DNA of 64,000 bases from Vibrio diabolicus (lineage in GTDB: Bacteria; Pseudomonadota; Gammaproteobacteria; Enterobacterales; Vibrionaceae). Within the stretch, counting starts at the first letter, position 1. Each line of letters opens with the position of its first letter. Of this stretch, positions 17,134 through 25,818 are shown piece after piece. Location of the stretch: NCBI GenBank assembly GCA_001048675.1, contig CCKK01000023.1, forward strand, positions 62,001-126,000, read 5' to 3'. The notes under the pieces were generated by a model that was not told the origin of the DNA, did no database searches, and worked only from the letters and a program-made list of their open reading frames with translations. The position numbers were made by a program, and so were the translations under genes.

Positions 17134-17734
17134 TTGACTTACACAAAATTAAAAAGAGCTGCCCTAAAGCAGCTCTTTTTAATTTTGTATCAGCCGTGAT
17201 GCTTATTTTTTCTTGAGCGCGCTCGTAAGATTCTAAGATCTCAGCTTTAGCGGCAGCAACATCTGCCCAACCATCCACTTTGACCCACTTGCCCGCTTCA
17301 AGCTCTTTGTAACGCTCAAAGAACTGCGTGATCTGTGCTTTTAGTAGTTCTGGGATATCGTCCACATCTTGGATGTGATCGTACTCTTTCGAGATTTTTG
17401 TGTGGGGAACCGCAAACACTTTTGCGTCTTCACCTGACTCATCCGTCATCTTCAAAACGCCAACAGGACGGCAGCGAATCACTGAACCTGGCATGAGTGG
17501 GTATGGTGTTGGTACCAGTACGTCGACTGGGTCGCCATCAAGAGACAGCGTATTGTTCACGTAGCCATAGTTACATGGGTAGAACATCGGTGCAGACATG
17601 AAACGGTCGACAAATACCGCACCAGAGTCTTTATCTACTTCGTACTTGATTGGATCTGCATTTGCAGGAATTTCGATCACGACATAGATATCTTCAGGCA
17701 ACGACTTGCCTGCTGGCACATGGTTTAAGCTCAT
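17126..17734 (-). CDS. ppa: Inorganic pyrophosphatase, 3' end frameshifted
   Basis: Family I soluble pyrophosphatase that hydrolyses PPi to drive biosynthetic reactions. ATG 17734 (MSLNHVPAGKSLPED) follows AAGGAAT and matches E. coli; longer upstream in-frame sequence is not conserved. The active-site signature DGDPVDVLV and YVVIEIPANADPIKYE are intact. The reading frame should end after ERAQEK: with five rather than six A residues (T6 at 17206-17211 on the plus strand), a TAA at 17203-17205 gives exactly 176 residues, the E. coli length. The extra base makes the frame run 26 residues further, through the terminator. Confidence 0.95.
   Translation of the reverse strand: MSLNHVPAGKSLPEDIYVVIEIPANADPIKYEVDKDSGAVFVDRFMSAPMFYPCNYGYVNNTLSLDGDPVDVLVPTPYPLMPGSVIRCRPVGVLKMTDESGEDAKVFAVPHTKISKEYDHIQDVDDIPELLKAQITQFFERYKELEAGKWVKVDGWADVAAAKAEILESYERAQEKISITADTKLKRAALGQLFLILCKSTR
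17143..17188. terminator. Bidirectional terminator, 20-bp perfect stem
   Basis: Arms 17143-17162 and 17169-17188 are perfectly complementary (core AAAAAGAGCTGC / GCAGCTCTTTTT) with the loop CCTAAA. It separates the convergent DUF2799 gene and ppa. In the given sequence the shifted ppa frame reads through it. Confidence 0.95.
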
Positions 17735-17814
17735 TAGAATATTCCTTTTCATTAACGATGAATCACACTGAAGCGGCTTCATCTGATGATAAATTCGCGT
17801 TTCACTTTAGCGAC

Positions 17815-17845
17815 AAAAACGCGGCAGGTAAACACCTGCCGCGTT
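17815..17845 (-). terminator. Terminator of fbp
   Basis: A 12-bp perfect stem AACGCGGCAGGT / ACCTGCCGCGTT with a four-base loop, followed on the minus strand by a T run (AAAAA at 17815-17819 on the plus strand). It lies 17 bases past the fbp stop. Confidence 0.9.
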
Positions 17846-17861
17846 GGACAAAGGTCTGAAA

Positions 17862-18878
17862 TTATTCTTCGTCGCGGTGCAGTTCAAGGAACTCTTCAAC
17901 TTTGCGAACCATGTTCTTAGAACCAACAAAGAAAGGCACACGTTGGTGCAATTCGGTTGGTTTGATATCCATGATGCGATTGACGCCGTCTGATGCAATA
18001 CCGCCCGCTTGCTCAATTAAGAACGCCATTGGGTTACATTCATAAAGTAGACGCAGTTTGCCCTGTGGATGGCTTTGCGTACTAGGGTAAAGGTAGATAC
18101 CACCTTTCAGTAAGTTGCGGTGGAAATCAGCAACCAATGAGCCAATGTAGCGAGAAGTGTATGGACGACCGTCTTCTGGCACATTCTCTTGGCAGTACTT
18201 GATGTACTTCTTCACCCCTTGAGGGAAGCGAATGTAGTTACCTTCGTTGATCGAATAAATCTTACCTTCTTCTGGAATCATCATGTTTTCATGAGAAAGG
18301 CAGAAGCTGCCGATAGATGGGTCGTAAGTAAAGCCGTTTACGCCGTTACCCGTGGTGTAAACCAACATGGTTGATGAACCGTAAATCACGTAACCAGCGG
18401 CAACTTGCTTATGACCAGGCTGAAGGAAATCTTCTTCTGTCGCTGGTGTGCCAATAGGTGAAACACGGCGATAAATAGAGAAGATAGTACCGACAGAGAC
18501 GTTCACATCGATGTTAGAAGAACCATCAAGTGGGTCCATCAGTACCACATATTTGGCGTTTTGGTTGAGCTCTTTGTTGAAAGCAACCGCTTCGTCTTCT
18601 TCCTCACTGGCAACGCCACACACTTGGTCACGAGCTTCAAGCGCGGCTTTGAACTTATCGTTTGCGTAAACATCGAGCTTTTGCTGGTCTTCACCTTGGA
18701 CATTTTCCGTGCCTACAGCACCAGTGATATCACCGAGACCCGCTGCGTTGATTTCGCGGTTAACGATTTTTGCAGCTAAACGAATGGAGGCTAAAAGGGA
18801 TGATAGATCACCGCTAGCGTGGGGGAAATCCGCTTGTTTTTCGACAATGAACTCGCCTAGGGTGCGCAGTCCTGACAT
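17862..18878 (-). CDS. fbp: Fructose-1,6-bisphosphatase class I
   Basis: Cytoplasmic gluconeogenic phosphatase converting fructose 1,6-bisphosphate to fructose 6-phosphate. The 338-residue length is normal. The metal-binding signature is VLMDPLDGSSNID near residue 115, with the acidic stretch ASEEEDEAV just before it. The substrate-binding segment RYIGSLVADFHRNLLKGGIYLYP and the KLRLLYECNPMAFLIEQAGG signature are both present. It has its own terminator, is on the same strand as ppa and is divergent from mpl. Confidence 0.97.
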   Translation of the reverse strand: MSGLRTLGEFIVEKQADFPHASGDLSSLLASIRLAAKIVNREINAAGLGDITGAVGTENVQGEDQQKLDVYANDKFKAALEARDQVCGVASEEEDEAVAFNKELNQNAKYVVLMDPLDGSSNIDVNVSVGTIFSIYRRVSPIGTPATEEDFLQPGHKQVAAGYVIYGSSTMLVYTTGNGVNGFTYDPSIGSFCLSHENMMIPEEGKIYSINEGNYIRFPQGVKKYIKYCQENVPEDGRPYTSRYIGSLVADFHRNLLKGGIYLYPSTQSHPQGKLRLLYECNPMAFLIEQAGGIASDGVNRIMDIKPTELHQRVPFFVGSKNMVRKVEEFLELHRDEE

Positions 18879-19190
18879 GGTTAATCCTTACATTTTCATT
18901 TCATTGGGGGTAGTGCGCAAGTGAGCATCTCTTTATGGATGTTAAACGATTGCGCTGGATGTAAGTTTAAGTCGCAGATCTTTTTAATGGTAATGAAGTA
19001 ACTGTTTGAGATCTCAATTTATTTGTAGACTTGTTTGAGGGATTCATCAGTAAGCAAGAGGTTGTACAGTCTGTGTTCAACCTTGTCATATTTGTGAAAG
19101 GGACTGCAAGAAGAAGGCTAAAGTCTCTCGCTTTTCTGGTTGTGATCGCGATAATGAAAGCATTAAAGAACGCATTACAAGGTTTAGTTT
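18879..19190. promoter_or_regulatory. 312-bp fbp/mpl divergent intergenic region
   Basis: No gene is supported here; short frames in it lack ribosome binding sites. It must hold the divergent fbp and mpl promoters. A perfect 12-bp palindrome, TTGAGATCTCAA, lies at 19006-19017. I do not recognise its regulator, and a palindrome of this length can arise by chance. Confidence 0.35.
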
Positions 19191-20550
19191 ATGCACATTC
19201 ATATCTTGGGTATCTGTGGCACATTTATGGGCGGCGCTGCGATTTTAGCGCGCCAATTAGGGCATAAAGTCACTGGTTCTGATGCCAACGTTTACCCACC
19301 GATGAGCACGTTGCTTGAGTCTCAAGGTATTGAAATTATTGAAGGCTTCGACCCGTCTCAACTCGACCCTCAACCAGACCTTGTGGTGATTGGTAATGCC
19401 ATGAGCCGTGGTAACCCATGTGTTGAATATGTGCTCAATACCAACATGCGCTACACCTCTGGTCCGCAGTGGCTCAACGAGTTTTTGCTGCACGATCGCT
19501 GGGTATTGGCGGTATCGGGTACACACGGTAAAACGACTACGTCGAGCATGCTGGCTTGGATACTCGAAGACTGCGGTTATCAACCTGGTTTCCTAGTTGG
19601 TGGAGTACTTGGTAACTTTGGAGTCTCTGCTCGTTTGGGTGAAAGCATGTTTTTTGTTCGTTGAAGCGGACGAATATGACAGTGCTTTTTTCGATAAGCG
19701 TTCTAAGTTTGTGCACTACCATCCTCGAACCTTAATCATGAACAACCTTGAGTTTGATCATGCTGACATCTTCGATGATCTAGAGGCGATCAAGCGCCAA
19801 TTCCATCATTTAGTGCGAACGGTTCCCGGCAATGGCTTAATCTTAGCTCCGAAGCAAGACCAAGCTTTGGCGGATGTATTAGAGCGTGGTTGCTGGACAG
19901 AAAAGCAGTTTTCAGGTGTTGATGGCGACTGGCAAGCACACAAATTAGTGGTCGATGGCTCAAAATTTGAAGTTGCTCTACAAGGCGAGAAGGTCGGTAC
20001 CGTCGAATGGGATTTGGTGGGTGATCATAACGTTGATAATGCGTTAATGGCGATTGCCGCGGCGCGACACGTTGGCGTAACGCCGGAGCTTGCGTGTCAG
20101 GCTCTGGGCCGTTTCATTAACACCAAGCGCCGTCTTGAGTTAAAAGGTGAAGAGCAAGGTGTGACGGTTTACGATGATTTTGCGCATCACCCAACGGCAA
20201 TTGAACTCACCGTCGGTGGTTTGCGTAACAAGGTAGGCGAAAAACGCATTCTTGCCGTGTTGGAACCTCGTTCTGCCACTATGAAGCGCGGCGTGCACAA
20301 AAACACACTCGCGGATTCGCTACACATTGCAGATGAAGTGTTCTTATTCCAACCAGACAACATCGAATGGTCGGTGCAAGATATCGCGGAACAATGTCAG
20401 CAACCTGCTTTTGTTGACGCTGACATCGATAACTTTGTAGCGAAAATCGTTGAACGTGCGCAGCCAGGTGACCAAATCCTCGTGATGAGTAATGGTGGCT
20501 TTGGCGGTATTCACGGCAAGATCCTCGAGCAACTTAAACAAAAAGCCTGA
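19191..20550 (+). pseudogene. mpl: UDP-N-acetylmuramate:tripeptide ligase (Mpl), interrupted by a +1 frameshift
   Basis: Murein-recycling ligase that joins UDP-MurNAc to the recycled L-Ala-D-Glu-mDAP peptide. Codons from 19191 read HIHILGICGTFMGGAA and contain the ATP-binding loop SGTHGKTTTSSM. The frame stops at 19664, and the rest (VEADEYDSAFFDKRSKF to the stop at 20550) is in the next frame. Removing one T or C in 19657-19659 (GTTCGTT to GTCGTT or GTTGTT) restores FFVVEADEYD as in E. coli and a 452-residue protein (E. coli 457). All other motifs (NNLEFDHADIFDD, VYDDFAHHPTA, MSNGGFGGIH) are intact. A sequencing error is more likely than true inactivation. It is followed by ubiX after four bases. 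Confidence 0.9.
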
Positions 20551-20554
20551 TTTT

Positions 20555-21190
20555 ATGCAAAACAAACAGCAGCAAGCAGAAAAAGCCATCACTTTAGCGT
20601 TAACTGGAGCATCTGGTGCGCCTTATGGTCTGCGCCTTTTAGAATGTTTGGTCGCGGCGGATTATCATGTCTACGTTCTGATCTCTTCGGCGGCTCGTGT
20701 CGTGATGGCAACCGAACACAACCTTAAGCTGCCAAGTGGGCCAGAAGCCGCAAAGCAAGCGTTGGTGGAACACCTCAACTGTGACCCAAATAACATCACC
20801 GTTTGTGGTAAAGATGACTGGTTCTCACCGGTAGCGTCTGGTTCTGCAGCGCCCAAACAAATGGTGGTTTGCCCATGTTCAGCAGGAAGTGTTGCGGCGA
20901 TCGCGCATGGTATGTCGGATAACTTGATTGAGCGCGCCGCTGACGTGGTGATGAAAGAGCGTGGGCAGTTGTTGCTCGTCGTTCGCGAAACACCATTTTC
21001 AACGCTGCATCTGGAGAACATGCACAAGCTATCGCAAATGGGCGTCACCATCATGCCAGCGGCTCCGGGTTTCTACCATCAGCCAAAGAGCATTGAAGAC
21101 TTAGTGGATTTTATGGTGGCGAGAATTCTCGACCACTTAGGTATTGAGCAAGGTTTAGTGCCTCGTTGGGGTTATGACCAGCGTTCGTGA
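20555..21190 (+). CDS. ubiX: Flavin prenyltransferase UbiX
   Basis: Makes prenylated FMN, the cofactor of the UbiD decarboxylase in ubiquinone synthesis. I chose ATG 20555, four bases after the mpl stop (211 residues). An upstream in-frame ATG lies deep inside mpl. The FMN-binding start is ALTGASGAPYGLRLLECL. The family segments VCPCSAGSVAAIAHGMSDNLIERAADV and LLLVVRETPFSTLHLENM follow, and PAAPGFYHQP is near the C terminus. It appears co-transcribed with mpl. Confidence 0.95.
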   Translation: MQNKQQQAEKAITLALTGASGAPYGLRLLECLVAADYHVYVLISSAARVVMATEHNLKLPSGPEAAKQALVEHLNCDPNNITVCGKDDWFSPVASGSAAPKQMVVCPCSAGSVAAIAHGMSDNLIERAADVVMKERGQLLLVVRETPFSTLHLENMHKLSQMGVTIMPAAPGFYHQPKSIEDLVDFMVARILDHLGIEQGLVPRWGYDQRS

Positions 21191-21234
21191 GCTGATTGTG
21201 TAACCACTCAAATACCTTTACAATCCATCCAACT

Positions 21235-21355
21235 CATCGGGGAGCAAACCCATTTAGCATTGAGTCAATCAATGCATTTGGGCGCTGAGACCTAAGTGCT
21301 TTACTAGGGACCCGTATTACCTGAACCAGATAATGCTGGCGTAGGAATTGAGTCT
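21235..21355 (+). ncRNA. TPP riboswitch (THI element)
   Basis: Conserved landmarks appear in order: TCGGGGAGC near 21237, CTGAGA at 21285-21290, GACCCGTATTACCTGA, then CCAGATAATGCTGGCGTAGGAA ending near 21347. A variable P3-type stem (CCCATTT/GCATTGA pairing with TCAATGC/TTTGGG) fills 21249-21282. It lies 80 bases upstream of thiB, so it should switch off thiamine uptake when thiamine pyrophosphate is plentiful. Confidence 0.93.
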
Positions 21356-21435
21356 GGATATTGGAAGTCCTTAATAGCCGCCTCAACCCTGTGCCGCTCA
21401 ACTTATTTCTCTGAAATACTCATGGAGAGCGAGCA

Positions 21436-22428
21436 GTGAAAACCACTTCAAGTCTGATTGCCTTAGCTGCAATTACTTCAACTTCAGCGTTTGCTGCTGA
21501 AAACCCATTAACTATTTATACCTACGATTCTTTTGCCGCAGATTGGGGACCAGGTCCTAAAATCGAGCAAGCTTTTGAAGCAAAATGTGGCTGTGACGTT
21601 AACTTCGTGGCGTTGGACGATGGTGTGTCGATCCTGAATCGTCTTCGTCTTGAAGGCGGTAATAGCAAAGCCGACATCGTGTTAGGTTTGGATAACAACC
21701 TGATGGCAGAAGCGAAGAAAACCGGCCTGCTTACCGAGCACAATGTGGATACGGCTAACACAGTGTTACCAAATGGTTGGAGTGACACGACGTTTGTACC
21801 GTACGATTACGGCTACTTCGCGTTTGTGTACAACACAGAAAAACTTGCTAATCCGCCGAAAAGCATGAAAGAGCTGGTGGAAACGCGCGACGATTTGAAA
21901 GTGATTTATCAAGATCCGCGTACGTCAACGCCGGGCCAAGGCTTGATGCTGTGGATGAAATCCATTTATGGCGACGATGTGACGCAAGCGTGGCAGAAGC
22001 TAGCGAGCAAAACCGTAACGGTCACGAAAGGTTGGTCAGAAGCGTATTCCATGTTCCTTAACGGCGAGTCGGACTTAGTGCTTTCTTACACTACGTCACC
22101 TGCGTACCACTTAATTGCGGAAAACGATTCAAAGTTTGCGACGGCGAATTTTGCTGAAGGTCACTACATGCAAGTTGAAGTCGCCGCTAAAGTGAAAGGG
22201 GCAAAAAATTCAGAACTTGCTGATCAATTTATGAATTTCATTTTAAGTGATGAGTTCCAGTCAGCGATGCCAACGGGTAACTGGATGTACCCTGTTACTG
22301 ACGTTGAGTTACCTAAAGGTTTTGAAACCTTGAGCGTTCCAAACAAGTCGTTGAGCTTTAGTGCTGATGAAGTGGCAAAAATGCGTAAGTCTTGGATTCG
22401 CGAATGGCAAAGCGCACTGACGTTTTAG
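21436..22428 (+). CDS. thiB: Thiamine ABC transporter substrate-binding protein
   Basis: Periplasmic thiamine/TPP-binding protein of 330 residues. The start is GTG with GGAGAG upstream. The signal peptide is 1-20 (SLIALAAITSTSAFA). The mature protein opens with PLTIYTYDSFAADWGPGPKIE, the characteristic ThiB start. Later come DYGYFAFVYNTEKL and a tryptophan-rich ligand region ending GNWMYPV. It is the first gene of thiBPQ, under the TPP riboswitch. Confidence 0.95.
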   Translation: MKTTSSLIALAAITSTSAFAAENPLTIYTYDSFAADWGPGPKIEQAFEAKCGCDVNFVALDDGVSILNRLRLEGGNSKADIVLGLDNNLMAEAKKTGLLTEHNVDTANTVLPNGWSDTTFVPYDYGYFAFVYNTEKLANPPKSMKELVETRDDLKVIYQDPRTSTPGQGLMLWMKSIYGDDVTQAWQKLASKTVTVTKGWSEAYSMFLNGESDLVLSYTTSPAYHLIAENDSKFATANFAEGHYMQVEVAAKVKGAKNSELADQFMNFILSDEFQSAMPTGNWMYPVTDVELPKGFETLSVPNKSLSFSADEVAKMRKSWIREWQSALTF

Positions 22429-22469
22429 CTGACGTTCCACCCCTCATCTGAATGAGATAGGTTTTACCT

Positions 22470-24056
22470 TTGAATTCTGTTCCAAAAATAGGTTTAGGGG
22501 TCGCGATGATCATCGCGGCCTTTGTTGTTTCTGCCCTAGGTGCTTTGATTGTTCAAGCCCCTTCACTTGATGTGTCTGTGGTATGGGACGACCCGTATTA
22601 TCAACATGTCACCAAGTTCAGCTTCTACCAAGCTTTTCTTTCCACATTGCTCAGTGTTGGCTTTGCCATTCCAGTTGCGCACGCGCTTTCACGTCGCCAA
22701 TTTTGGGGTAAGTCATTACTGCTTAAGCTGTTTGCATCGACGCTAGTTTTGCCTGTTTTGGTTGGTGTTTTCGGGCTGTTAGCGATTTATGGCAACAGCG
22801 GTTTGTTAGCGCAGTGGTTGCAAAGTTTCGATACTAAACTGCCATTTTCTATTTACGGTTTGAACGGCATTTTACTCGCCCATGTGTTCTTTAATTTACC
22901 TTACGCGGCGCGCTTGCTGTTGCAAGCATTAGAATCTATTCCTGCCGAGCAGCATAAGCTGTGTGCGCATTTAGGTATGAACCATTGGAATAAGTTTCGT
23001 TGGGTGGAATGGCCGCGTTTAAGGCAGCAACTTCCCCACGTTTGTGGCTTGGTATTTATGTTGTGCTTCACCAGTTTTGCCACTGTAATGGCGTTGGGGG
23101 GCGGGCCAAAATCTACCACCATTGAATTGGCAATTTACCAAGCGATTAAGTTTGATTTTGATTTACAAGCTGGGGCGTTATTGGCGCTGTGGCAGATGCT
23201 GTTATGTGGACTGCTTGCCATTGGAGTGCAGAAGTTAACAAAGCCTGTTTCTATCAGTGCTGGCAGCACATCGGTACAGCAATATTTAACGAAGGATCAT
23301 GGGTGGTCAAAAGCTTGGGATAGCTTTTGGATCATAGGTGCCTTTTTACTGGTGATACCACCGTTATTGATGGTGCTACTGAGCGGTATTAACCAACAAG
23401 TTTGGTCAGTGTTAACCGATGAGCGTTTTTGGTCGGCGTTATCTAACTCACTCAAAGTTGCCGGGTTAGCCAGTGCGCTTGCGGTCGCTGCGGGCGTGTC
23501 TATATTGTTGACCAGTCGCCGTTGGCGATTGCAGTACAAAAATACGCGAGCCGATCAGATTGAGCTAATCGGCACCATTATTTTGGTGACGCCGGGTTTG
23601 GTGATTAGCACCGGATTATTCTTGCTGTTGCGATCATTTACCGATGTTTTTAGCTTGGCGTTTTTTGTTGTGATTTTGGTAAATGGTTTGATGGCTTTGC
23701 CTTACGTGATCAAAACGCTGGCACAGCCAATGCTGCACATCGAGCAGCAATACCAGTATGTGTGTGCCAGCTTAGGCATGCGTGGCTGGCAACGCTTTAA
23801 AGTGGTGGAGTGGCAGGCGCTGCGCAAGCCATTCGCACATGCGTTTGCGATCAGCTTTATGTTTGCGATTGGCGATTTAAGTGCTATCGCGTTGTTTGGT
23901 GGACAAGAGTTCCGAACTTTACCTCTGTATTTGTTCCAGTTACTTGGCAGCTATCAGATGGACGCGGCTGCGGTGGTATCGGTGACCTTGTTGTTGTTGA
24001 GTGTGGGCTGTTTTGCCTTGATTGAGAAAGTATTGAAAACGAAGGAGAGAGCGTAA
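22470..24056 (+). CDS. thiP: Thiamine ABC transporter permease
   Basis: Inner-membrane permease of 528 residues with two homologous binding-protein-dependent transport halves (about 55-255 and 325-515), some 12 helices in all. Each half has an EAA-type loop: LCAHLGMNHWNKFRWVEWPRL and VCASLGMRGWQRFKVVEW. The start is probably TTG 22470, 41 bases after thiB. The stop overlaps the thiQ start (TAATG). Confidence 0.94.
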   Translation: MNSVPKIGLGVAMIIAAFVVSALGALIVQAPSLDVSVVWDDPYYQHVTKFSFYQAFLSTLLSVGFAIPVAHALSRRQFWGKSLLLKLFASTLVLPVLVGVFGLLAIYGNSGLLAQWLQSFDTKLPFSIYGLNGILLAHVFFNLPYAARLLLQALESIPAEQHKLCAHLGMNHWNKFRWVEWPRLRQQLPHVCGLVFMLCFTSFATVMALGGGPKSTTIELAIYQAIKFDFDLQAGALLALWQMLLCGLLAIGVQKLTKPVSISAGSTSVQQYLTKDHGWSKAWDSFWIIGAFLLVIPPLLMVLLSGINQQVWSVLTDERFWSALSNSLKVAGLASALAVAAGVSILLTSRRWRLQYKNTRADQIELIGTIILVTPGLVISTGLFLLLRSFTDVFSLAFFVVILVNGLMALPYVIKTLAQPMLHIEQQYQYVCASLGMRGWQRFKVVEWQALRKPFAHAFAISFMFAIGDLSAIALFGGQEFRTLPLYLFQLLGSYQMDAAAVVSVTLLLLSVGCFALIEKVLKTKERA

Positions 24057-24760
24057 TGTTAGTGTTGGATGATGTGCAGTACACCTACCAACGTGAGCTG
24101 TTTCGTTTTGACTTAACGATTGAGCAAGGTCAGATAGTGTCGTTGATGGGACCAAGTGGGGCTGGAAAATCGACGTTGCTGGCGTTGGTGGCTGGGTTTA
24201 TCCATCCTGACCAAGGTGACATTCGGGTTGATCGTGAGTCGATTGTGCACAAAGAGCCTTATCAGCGTCCTTTCTCCATGCTGTTCCAAGAGCATAACTT
24301 GTTTTCTCACTTGTCGGTGCGTGACAACATTGGCTTAGGTTTACACCCAGGGCTGAAGCTCACTGTAGACCAAAAGCGTCAGGTTGAACAAGCCGCTCAA
24401 CAGGTTGGTGTTGCTGAGTACCTCGACCGTTTGCCAGAGCATCTTTCTGGTGGCCAGCGTCAACGTGTTGCCTTAGCGCGTTGTTTTGTTCAGCCTCATC
24501 CCATGTGGCTGTTGGATGAGCCGTTCTCGGCGCTTGATCCGGTTTTACGTGAAGAGATGCTGAGCTTGGTAAAAAAACTGGCGGCAGAGCGGGGAATAAC
24601 CGTATTGATGGTCACGCACCATTTAAGCGATGCCAAAGCCATTGCCAGCCACTTTGTGTTTGTGGCTGATGGCAAAGTGGAAGCGGCGGATAGTATGTCT
24701 GCATTGAGTGAACAGCATGCTAGTGAGAAGCTTGCGGCATTTATCCGAGCCGCACGCTGA
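24056..24760 (+). CDS. thiQ: Thiamine ABC transporter ATP-binding protein
   Basis: ATPase of ThiBPQ, 234 residues. Walker A is GPSGAGKST near residue 34, the Q loop is LFQEHNLFSHL, the ABC signature is LSGGQRQR and Walker B is WLLDEPFSALD. ATG overlaps the thiP stop, indicating translational coupling. Convergent with the LysR gene, with only 18 bases between stops and no clear terminator there. Confidence 0.95.
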   Translation: MLVLDDVQYTYQRELFRFDLTIEQGQIVSLMGPSGAGKSTLLALVAGFIHPDQGDIRVDRESIVHKEPYQRPFSMLFQEHNLFSHLSVRDNIGLGLHPGLKLTVDQKRQVEQAAQQVGVAEYLDRLPEHLSGGQRQRVALARCFVQPHPMWLLDEPFSALDPVLREEMLSLVKKLAAERGITVLMVTHHLSDAKAIASHFVFVADGKVEAADSMSALSEQHASEKLAAFIRAAR

Positions 24761-24778
24761 TGCTCAATGGTGGCGGGA

Positions 24779-25732
24779 TTATGCTTCACCGCAACACAAA
24801 CCATGTCGAGGACCAAATTCAAACTGAGATCTTAGGCTCATGATATGGTCAATCATCGCTTGTACTCGTCGCGTTCGGTTTGCGCCAGGACGATAGACTA
24901 AATAAATGGGCATTGGTACCGTGTGCCATTGAGGTAAGACTCTGACTAAGGAGCCATTTTCCAGCTCTTGCGTCATGTTTTGCATAGGTAAGTTAGCGAT
25001 TCCCAATCCTTTGAGCGCGCCTTTTAATACCGCTTCTACGGTGGTGCTAGAGAAGTTACTGGTTACCGAGACGTTGACCGTGTTGTCCTGAGAAATCAAC
25101 GTCCAAGGGCCTATCTCTGAAACATACTGATATCTCAAACAGTTGTGTGTTGTCAGATCTTCTGGCGTTTTAGGTACGCCACACTCAGCTAAATACTCAG
25201 GACTGGCGGCCAATACTCGGGTGGTGTAACCCAATTTTTTAGCAATCAGTCGATCATCGACGATCTGGCCGACTCGAATTGCCATATCAAAACCGTGTGA
25301 AAACAGATCAACAAAATCGTTCGATGCTTCTAACGCAATTTGTACTTTTGGCCATTGTTTTAAAAATGGTAAAAAGATGTGTTCCGCCATATACGCATCC
25401 AACGCTGGTGGCGCGGAAATACGCAGCCGACCTTGGATCTGCTGTTCCATTTCTTGAACGTCTTGACCAATCGAGTGAAATTCCTCAACTAAGCTTGCAG
25501 CACGCTCTAAAACCATTTGACCAGCTTCGGTAATCACCAACTTTCGGGTCGTGCGCTCTAGGAGCTTGGCTTCAAAGTGTTGTTCGAGTTTGGTTATGGC
25601 TTTACTAACAGTAGATTTTGGTAGGTTTAACTCCAGCGCGCACTTGGTTAAGCTCAGTAGTCGACAGCTTGTGACAAAGATAGAGAGCGTCCTAAAGTCA
25701 ATTGTTTCTAAATTTCGAACAATCACTTTCAA
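24779..25732 (-). CDS. LysR-family regulator, divergent from an ene-reductase
   Basis: Transcription factor of about 317 residues: N-terminal winged helix-turn-helix (DFRTLSIFVTSCRLLSLTKCALELNLPKSTVSKAI) and a C-terminal effector domain of the CrgA-like group (GRLRISAPPALDAYMAEHI, FDMAIRVGQI). The start is uncertain: TTG 25732 and GTG 25726 are both possible and no ATG fits. It is divergently transcribed from the old-yellow-enzyme gene, the usual arrangement for a LysR protein that controls its neighbour. Confidence 0.85.
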   Translation of the reverse strand: MKVIVRNLETIDFRTLSIFVTSCRLLSLTKCALELNLPKSTVSKAITKLEQHFEAKLLERTTRKLVITEAGQMVLERAASLVEEFHSIGQDVQEMEQQIQGRLRISAPPALDAYMAEHIFLPFLKQWPKVQIALEASNDFVDLFSHGFDMAIRVGQIVDDRLIAKKLGYTTRVLAASPEYLAECGVPKTPEDLTTHNCLRYQYVSEIGPWTLISQDNTVNVSVTSNFSSTTVEAVLKGALKGLGIANLPMQNMTQELENGSLVRVLPQWHTVPMPIYLVYRPGANRTRRVQAMIDHIMSLRSQFEFGPRHGLCCGEA

Positions 25733-25818
25733 TTATCCATATTGTTTCAATATTGATCTGATTATAGTCTGGCTCTTCATCCTTAGCCATCAAGTTATTG
25801 TCATTTGAGGTAAACAAC

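Noticed and set aside
24761..24778. Search for a terminator between thiQ and the convergent LysR gene
   Set aside because: Only 18 bases separate the stops and no hairpin with a T run is visible; termination may occur inside the neighbouring gene.
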